A stretch of DNA of 64,000 nt from Parasponia andersonii (lineage: Eukaryota; Streptophyta; Magnoliopsida; Rosales; Cannabaceae): contig JXTB01000051.1 in the NCBI GenBank assembly GCA_002914805.1, positions 53,952 through 117,951 on the forward strand. Direction: 5' to 3'. The notes beneath the pieces were generated by a model that worked only from the letters and a program-made list of their open reading frames with translations, was not told where the DNA came from and did no database searches. Made by a program: the position numbers and the translations under genes. Shown piece after piece: positions 56,358 to 64,000 of the stretch (position 1 is its first letter; each line of letters opens with the position of its first letter).

Positions 56358-59300
56358 TGTAACCTCTTAGGAATCCCTAGACTTGTAATGACAATAGAAT
56401 TATTATAAATAAACTTAGTATTGAATTTTAATAAGTTTATGCTCGCAAATACTTGAAATTATGTGCATAATATTATTTTAATGTAAAATTTTATTACGTG
56501 AGAAGACCATAGTTATTCTTTATTTTAACTTAGAAATTCTAAATTAGTTTTTCTTAATAATAAATTGATTCTATAATGATTACATTATATACATCAATAT
56601 AACCTAATTAATAATGTGGCATGTTTATGTCACATTAAAAATTGTTACATTTTATAACCTAAAGTTAATAGTTGCACCAAAATAGTACCATGCCATAATT
56701 TGAATGGCTATGATTTAAGTATACAAAGACTTAAGTAGACAAATCAATCTAAGAGTGGAAAATTAATTTGTAAAAAAAGATAAAGAGTAGTAAAGTTTTA
56801 CCTTAGGAAGGTAATGACTTTAAATTAGTAGAATAGAAAAGGAAAAAGATAAAGTTAGTGGGTAATTCTAAAAAAAGAAAATATAGATAAAACTAATTGA
56901 TAGCTTTTGTCTCTAGAATTATTCAAAAAGTAGGAAAAAGGAAAATGATAATGGAAATGTTCTTTGAAAATTAGTAGTCATAATTCAAAGTAAAAGATAT
57001 AGACAAAACTAATTAGTAGCTTTTATCTCCAAAATAATTCAAAAGGTATGAAAAAGATTAATATAGTGAAGACTTTCTTTGGGAGCTAGTAGTATTGGAT
57101 TTCAAATAATTGAAAAAGAAGAAAGATTAGAGACAAAAGTAGTAGATGAGTGAAAAATAAAGTAAAAGATAAGGTAATGGAATAGGAAAAGAAGATATAT
57201 TTACAAATTGATAATAATGGTGCTTGAATTATTTGATGGAATGTGAAAGTGTGTATTATTGGATACCTCCCATGGATGGCCTATAAATAGATCCATCATT
57301 TGGCAGTTGCAAATCCATACTTAACCTTCCAGTTACTTAGCCAAAACTATCTTCATTTTTCCAATTATCCTTTCTCAAAAAAAAAAAAAAACTCTTCCTA
57401 CCTCACTTTCTTCAAAATCCACAAGAGCTATAGTATTGTACCCATCGACTCTAGAAATTAAGATTTATAATCAAGATAAGAGAGCATTAGTTTTGTGGTG
57501 GAGATGTAAGAAAGAAGATTCAAGCTTGGAAGGTAAATATTCTCTCACCTTACTTGTTATGTGTTTAAATATATTCTACAAAAGAATAAATAGGTAATAA
57601 TATATTTGATCTACTTTAGATGTTATAAAATTTATATTACATTTAGACTTATTTTGTTGATTTCTTAAGCCTCTACATATGAACACTTCATAATAATAAA
57701 GGTTAAATAATAATAATAGTAGGAAAATCAAAATGACTAAACACAAAGTGGAAGATTTTTAAGTATAAGACTTTAAAATAAAATATACATGAAAATGGAC
57801 CAAGCTTAATGATTTAGACTTAGTTCCTTAAGAAGAGATTTTTACCTATTAAAAATACTTTCCAAAAATTAAAGATGTTTGCTCGAAAGTTGAAAGGACT
57901 AAAATACCAAAACTTTGAGTATTTGGGTTAAAAGTGTAATTTTGACAAAATATGGGTCAAATATATGAGAAAGATATTTTAGACAGTTTTAAGACCATAT
58001 TAAAGTATAAATGTAAATAAAGAAAGAATTTTTAACAAAAAAAATAATCTATAACTTAATATTTACCATTAGAGAGCATAAATGTTAGAAATCTTAAGAT
58101 TATGGGCAAAAATATAAATTATCAAACTTGAATTTTGGGTTAGAAATTTGGTATTAGAATAAATAGAAAACTTTATTTAGATCTCTAATTGGGATAAGAA
58201 AAGATTTACTTAAATTTAAGACATAAAATTAATTATATGAAATAAATAATATATGCCTCTAATTGTATTCAACCTAAGTTTAGTAATAGGCATAAAAAAT
58301 GCAATCAATGCCTAATAATATTTAGTTCAGGTATAATTTTAGATTTTGAATCTGTGTAACTATTACTGTATTTGACTCACTTATGATATTATGATCCTTA
58401 ATTACGAATAAAGAAATTAATCAAGAATAATTCAAAGTATTTGATGAAAAAAAATATAATTAAGGAAACTTAATTTATTTAGGATGATATTAATCAAATC
58501 AACAACCAAATTATTGATAGATTAAAAAGATCACTATGATCAAGGTTAAGGAGAGTTAAATCTCATCTATCTAAGTTGTAAGTATAAATTAGTCAATAAA
58601 TATAACATGATATTGTTTCTCAAATGTGAAATTACATGTTTGATCAAAACTGAGTGTTTAAATATTTTAATCCCACTAAGTATTTAGAAGTTAAAAAAAA
58701 AAGTATAAGACCACTTTAAATTACTCTAACAAATAGAGTATATATATGTTAGGGCAAAATTTTGACCTAATTAACAAATGGAACTAGGACAATCATAATA
58801 CGAGATAAGTACAATTGCACCTATGGCATAGATGTTTTGGAAATGTTTCATGTTTGTAGTATGATATGTTTAAAATTATTTCATGTGTTAACTTGCCTTT
58901 ATACTAATATTGTATGGCGTATGTATAATATTTGCTTATAAAGATACATTTTTTATGCTATAAAAATGATGCATGTGTACTTTACAGTGTTATCATGTAA
59001 AAATACTTCAGCAAACTTTAACAAAGAAAATGCTATGATAGTAGAATATAAGTTTGGGTTCATTAAAGCATACTCACTCATATTAAGAAAAGACTAAATG
59101 AGATAATGAATTTAAAGTTATTGTACCAACCTCTACAAAGTGAGGATATCCAAGGGAAAATAAGACCGACCTCCCGTAAGCGAGGATTTCAGACAAAAAG
59201 TATGTTAAGATTATGACCATAGGTGTTTTCAGTTGGGTCACTCCCTTAGTTCTCCATTCGGTAGTACACACTCGGTACGAACACCAGAGCCCATAAGAAA

Positions 59301-60156
59301 GATAAAAGACTTTGTGACCAAGAATGAGATAAAATCATGATACAATATCTTATAATAAAGCATAAAGTAATGATTTTATAAAATAGCATAACCAGACTTT
59401 CATAAAAGATTTTTTGTTTATAAGTAAAATGTTTTGTGAGAATTACTTTGTACTTGCTGAGTGAAAGCTCGCATTTTATGAGTATCCATGCTATAAATAC
59501 CAAAGGAAAGAAACCTCTGATTTGATTGATGGGATAGATGGAATTTAAAGCTGGGATGAATGCGAGGCATGAGCAATGGAATACCGCCCTTAAAATTACT
59601 TCTGCATATGCTCTTATTATGAGACAAACAATTTTCATTATGTAAGCTTGATGTTGTTTGAGAATGTACTTATAACTTGGTATTTTATTTTGCAATACAT
59701 GATTTTATTAAATTGAACTTGAAAATATAATTCAACTGAATAGAATTTAAATAAGTGTTTTTCAAAAGATCTAAAAGAGAAAATGTTTTGATTTAAATAA
59801 ATGCAAAACACAAAGAGTTCTGTCAAAAAGACCTAAACTATCGAAAGAGAGCTTGAAACTTAAGTAGTTCGTATGTGACCCCCCTCCTCACTTGAGAGTC
59901 CTTTATGGTTGTGCATTATTTAAATCACCTTAAAAAAAGTTTATAATCAAATTTAAATAAAGGATACTTAACCATTGAGAAACATTTTACTTGTTTTCAA
60001 AATTTAAGTAAATGGTTAGTTATCAATATAAATCTCTTAAAAAGAAATAAAAACATAAAAAAAATTGTCATGAATTTTTAGTGTCTAAATTTCTCTTTTT
60101 AAATAAGTAAGCTAAGAAGGTAAGTAGTTAATAGTCTAAAAGGTCGGATCATTACA
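56358..60156 (+). mobile_element. 3.8-kb solo LTR-like insertion in gypsy RT
   Basis: Starts TGTAACCTC, ends GGATCATTACA, flanked by tttta (56353-56357) and tctta (60157-60161). Taking out the insert and one target copy restores a continuous Gly-Asp-Leu-Asn-Lys-Ala RT reading, so the edges are exact. No polyprotein inside; 59083-59695 minus-strand frames have no family. A run of A follows a C/T-rich stretch at about 57375-57400. Paired gaggat-type words near 59130-59190 recall the middle of other LTRs here. The TG...CA edges and the TGTAA start fit a chromovirus LTR of another family. Confidence 0.85.
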
Positions 60157-60942
60157 TCTTAATAAAGCATGCCCGAAAGATGACTTTCCACTTCCAAACC
60201 TTGACATGCTTATCAACACAACAGCTAATCACGAAATATTCTGTTTCATGGATGGTTTAGTGGTTATAATGAAATCAAGATGGATCCGAAAGATGTGATC
60301 AAGATGACATTTCGCATTTCTTTCAGAAATTTTTTCTACATTGTCATGCCATTTGGCCTCAAGAAAACTAGTGCCGCATATCCGTAGGTCATGACTACCA
60401 TTTTCTATGACATGATTCACGATTATGTCGAAGACTATGATGATGATATCATAGTCCATGAAACGAGAGATGCACCTTAATCACTTAAGAAGAGTATTTC
60501 AATATTATTGACAATACAACCTCAAAATGAATCCACTAAAATAAGCATTTAGTGTTTCCATTGGCAAGTTTCTTGGCTTTGTGTTGCACAAAGGGGGTAT
60601 CAAAGTTGACAATGACAAGACCAAAGCTATAGTTAACATGTCTCAGACTCGAGACCTCAATCAATTAAGATAGTTCATTGGGAAGGTTTCTTATCTTTGG
60701 AGGTTTATTCCTACCCTAGCCACAATCATTAAACCTTTGCACTAACTTACCAAGAAGTCGGTAGAATTTAAGTGGAAACTAGAACATGAGTATACGTTTG
60801 ATGAGATCAAGAGAATCCTTACTCATCCATAGATTATTATCAACCCATCCCTAGGAAAAGAGCTGCTCCTCTACTATCTTAATCGACTGCTCAATGGTCC
60901 GAAGAAAAATTATCCCTTCAATGATAAACTTTGTGTTGCACT
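60157..60942 (+). pseudogene. Second gypsy element: RT remainder and RNase H start
   Basis: Resumes with LNKACPKDDFPLPNLDML, the conserved gypsy RT segment, and CFMDG; after a frameshift KMTFRISFRNFFYIVMPFGL. The active site region reads DYDDDIIVHE (about 60431-60460), keeping the Asp pair although the preceding residues changed. KFLGFVLHKGGIK-like thumb (about 60568-60606), RQFIGKVSYLWRF-like connection and LLLYYLNRLLNGP follow, then KLCVALV, where it is cut at 60943. Several frameshifts and stops. Confidence 0.87.
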
Positions 60943-63649
60943 TGTGACATCCCCCGATCCCATACACACGTACGTAAGGACATTTGTATAAATATTTAGT
61001 AAAATCGGGAGACGCTACTCGACTTTAAACTGATAAAATATGAGAAAATTTAAAACTTTTAAACATTCTAGAAGAAAAGGAAAACTCCACTCATAATTAT
61101 ACATGCTCCAATATATATATATATACACCCTCGCTGTGTAGGCCTCTCATAAAATATACATAATACACACACACACAAAAAATAACTACAAAATCATCTA
61201 TTAGAAAAATATAGCATCAAAATGCTCATATACACAAGCCGCGGTTGGAAAGTCAGCGCTCCTCCTCCAACTCACATATTATCTGTACCTTCTGTAATGT
61301 CAGAATATTAATGAGTATAAAACTCAATAAGTAACATAAGTAGATGCAGAGTGCACATGACAAAGAATAGAAAATTATATGATTGGGATCCCTGTGTATA
61401 TTGCATTGCCTGACAAGACCGTGAATTGCATACTGAGCCACTCAGAGAACGTATAACATATCATGAGCTATATGGAGGTCTCAAGCCCCAGAAAATCCCC
61501 TCTGTGTACAGCAGAGGTCCACCCCATACCACCGTCAAAGTGTTCCCGTAGGAACCATAATGTCCCCGAGAGGACCAATGTGTTCCCGAAGGAACCATAT
61601 CATATATTTGGGCTTTGGCCCACCACATCCTATTCATCAATACTTGTCAGACAATATAAATACACCACGTGTTCATGTCTCATGCAAAGTTAAATGACAA
61701 ATATGTATGTACACATATCCACATACTCTATAACTATAAATTCCAGAAATTCACAGAATAAAGAATTTCTTACATTGCAGGTGTAATGTTACTTACCTCG
61801 AATTTAAGCTTCTAAATTTATGTTTGTGAAATGCTCATAGCTCAAGGTACAAAGGACGTGTGCCTAACAATTTCCGACACAAAAATCTTAATTCCTTAAA
61901 ATCACAATTCAGCATGCTAGTGGAACTAACTCCTATAAAATAACTCCAACAAAATTAAACAAGACACAAACCAGTGTCTCTAATTAAAAGCCTTCCCTTT
62001 TTGAAATTCATATATGATCCAGAAAGTACATAACATTTATTTCAACTATACGATACTAATAGTCAAAACATTAAGCTTTTATAAAAGTACTCAATAAATT
62101 TTATGATATAAGAATACTATCTGTAACTTTTTTGTTTTCTACTAACATTCCTATATATATAACTATTAACAAGGCAATAAATGGTAGAAATAACTTAGCT
62201 CAAATAACAAGAATCTAATCAATAAAGAAATCGACCATCACCTAGCTTTTTCCACTAAAAACACAAATATCAAAGGTGAAGTGTAATCAAATAAGCATAT
62301 ATGTATATTTATTACTACCATAAACTACTATCTCTACAATTAAATGTTTTGCTAGTAAAGATATATATACAACTATCAGAAATTATCAACCAGATTTTAA
62401 AACATATAAGGTCAAATAAATATATAAATCTTTATGACAGAAAAAGTAAATTCTCAACATAACAAAACTTGGGTACAGAGTAACGAAATAGAGATCAATC
62501 TTGATAAACGAAAGTGGAGACCAACTTTGATAAACGAAATTGGAGATGATAACACCTATTACTACTCAGTGATGAAATGGAGAGGTAAAGTTTATCATGA
62601 AACTAGTGAAGTGTTAAGTACTGGTAAAGGTTTGCCGACACACCAAGTCAGCTCCAGTCCAAATGTTTATCTCTTTTTATATATATATATATATATAAAT
62701 ATTAAGCTAGTATAAAATAGTTACTTGAATCTTCTTATTTTTGTATAAGTCAGATGCAAAATTTATAGAAAGTAATCCTAAAAATAACATGTTGAGAACA
62801 ATTATTAATAAAGGAACATTATTTCAAATTAATAACTACACTTTCAAATGAAATTATATAATTCACTGAAAACAAACACTTTCTAATTAAATAACATGTC
62901 AAATAATCTTATTTCAATTAATTTTTACAATTAAAGACAAACACACAAAACATATGTGAATTTATTAACTAGAAAAATTNGTAAAGGTTTGCCGACACAC
63001 CAAGTCAGCTCCAGTCCAAATGTTTATCTCTTTTTATATATATATATATATATAAATATTAAGCTAGTATAAAATAGTTACTTGAATCTTCTTATTTTTG
63101 TATAAGTCAGATGCACAATTTATAGAAAGTAATCCTAAAAATAACATGTTGAGAACAATTATTAATAAAGGAACATTATTTCAAATTAATAACTACACTT
63201 TCAAATAAAATTATATAATTCACTGAAAACAAACACTTTCTAATTAAATAACATGTCAAATAATCTTATTTCAATTAATTTTTACAATTAAAGACAAACA
63301 CACAAAACATATGTGAATTTATTAACTAGAAAAATTTAAATATATGTGACTGAATAATTCGAAAACTCTAATCATATTAAAATGTAATTATTAGTCCCCT
63401 CTAAGCACATCAGACTTGTACCAAGGAGCTTATTTTGAACATTTCACTGTAAGATTACTTAGAGAATTACGATCAATAAGTTACTAAATTAATATTACAA
63501 AATATAAATAGTATGCACACATGAAATATATTTCTAAAACAAGCACCAAATCATCTAAACAGGTAAGATGGATATATAAAAATGCTATACATGATATTAT
63601 TATTAGCTCTTTTAAATTTGGGTGTTGTTTCGGAATTCAAGATATCACA
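60943..63649 (-). repeat. Chromovirus 3' LTR
   Basis: On the minus strand it starts TGTGATATCTTG next to a polypurine tract and ends GGGGGATGTCACA, abutting gypsy RNase H codons at 60942. About 2.7 kb as assembled, of which 357 bases may be an assembly duplication. The other LTR and the second target copy lie outside the window, so the pairing cannot be tested. Confidence 0.82.
62624..63336. repeat. Direct duplication of 356 bases around a single N
   Basis: 62624-62979 and 62981-63336 are the same length and differ at only two positions seen by eye (gcaaaattt/gcacaattt and caaatgaaa/caaataaaa). One N (62980) separates them. This is the pattern of two overlapping contig ends placed side by side with a token gap, so the duplication may not exist in the genome. 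Confidence 0.95.
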
Positions 63650-64000
63650 ATCCTCCCCTTCTAATAAAAATTTCGTCCTCAAAATTTGCTTACCGAATAA
63701 TTCTGGATGTTGACTTTTCATTTCATCTTCTCATTCCCATATAGCCTCCTTAATCGAATGGCTTCGCCACAAAACTTTTACCAAAGGAATCTTTTTGTTT
63801 CTTAATTCTTTCTCCCTTCTGTCTAAAATTTGAACTGGATGTTCCTCATAGGTTAATTTTTGATTTAGTTCAAGCGGTTTCTAGCTAAGAACATGAGATG
63901 GGTCTGATACATACTTTCTTAACATAGAAACATGGAAGACGTTATAAACACCTGATAACTCTAGGGGTAATGCAAGCCTATAAGCGACATTCCCTACTTT
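63645..64000 (-). pseudogene. Chromovirus pol C-terminus (integrase tail and chromodomain)
   Basis: Minus strand from the window end: KVGNVAYRLALPLELSGVYN and VFHVSMLRKYVSDPSHVLS are the integrase C-terminal GPY/F-side region; a TAG follows, then EEHPVQILDRREKELRNKKI and PLVKVLWRSHSIKEAIWE, the chromodomain-type tail of Tekay/Del chromoviruses, with a TGA. After a small frameshift the last residues read NFEDEIFIRRGGL, and the stop TGA (63645-63647) lies just inside the LTR. The Arg-Arg-Gly-Gly codons are at the same time the polypurine tract. Earlier pol domains lie beyond the window. Confidence 0.88.
63650..63661 (-). promoter_or_regulatory. Chromovirus polypurine tract
   Basis: gaaggggaggat on the minus strand directly before the LTR start; embedded in the last codons of pol. 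Confidence 0.85.

Noticed and set aside
59083-59695. Overlapping minus frames of 62, 69 and 149 codons
   Set aside because: They sit within the 3.8-kb solo LTR-like insert and show only AT-driven hydrophobic residues, no motif.
62434-62715. 93-codon plus frame
   Set aside because: It lies in the chromovirus LTR, runs into a TA repeat and the duplicated block, and has no known domain.

Overview
The window is an AT-rich, repeat-dominated piece of a flowering-plant nuclear genome, almost certainly a eudicot. It holds one broken disease-resistance (NLR) gene of the RPP8/RPP13 type, stacked LTR retrotransposons of the Ty1/copia and Ty3/gypsy superfamilies, and single N bases (14380, 62980) that mark a draft assembly. 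I see no intact host gene, no tRNA or rRNA, no CRISPR and no bacterial-style operon. The species cannot be named from this sequence.

Layout. 1-918: end of a chromovirus-like LTR inserted in an old copia integrase relic. 2144-21419 (perhaps to 22296): an NLR pseudogene cut into three by two copia elements. Copia-1 (2305-9889, target duplication gcgca/gcgta) sits in the coiled-coil region and itself carries a 2.3-kb LTR-like insertion (7058-9341). Copia-2 (12218-21264, target duplication aattc) sits near the end of the LRR region. 23700-34214: a minus-strand Tat-type gypsy element with both LTRs, perfect gaaac duplications, an extra RNase H and a spliced-looking gene running antisense to gag-pol. 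36037-37345: a large inverted repeat merging into Copia-3. 36924-50070: Copia-3, whose 3' LTR was hit by an LTR of its own family in opposite orientation (44842-48635, duplication ttata), hit in turn by a 2.2-kb chromovirus-like solo LTR (45494-47683, duplication attag). About 51700-60942: a second, plus-strand gypsy element whose RT is split by a 3.8-kb solo LTR (56358-60156). From 60943 to the window end: the 3' LTR and chromodomain-type pol end of a minus-strand chromovirus.

How it fits together. Coding segments on either side of each insertion join back into one reading frame once the insert and one target copy are removed, so insertion order can be read directly: NLR, then Copia-1 and Copia-2, then the solo LTR inside Copia-1; likewise Copia-3, then its antiparallel LTR, then the solo LTR. 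Every polyprotein carries in-frame stops, frameshifts or altered catalytic residues, so none looks autonomous. The longest open frame (418 codons, 10945-12201) is the NLR's LRR part.

Most worth checking: the antisense multi-exon gene inside the Tat element, the layered insertions with readable empty sites, the inverted repeat at 36037-37345, and a probable assembly artefact around the N at 62980. I found nothing that I can defend as a wholly new biological system.
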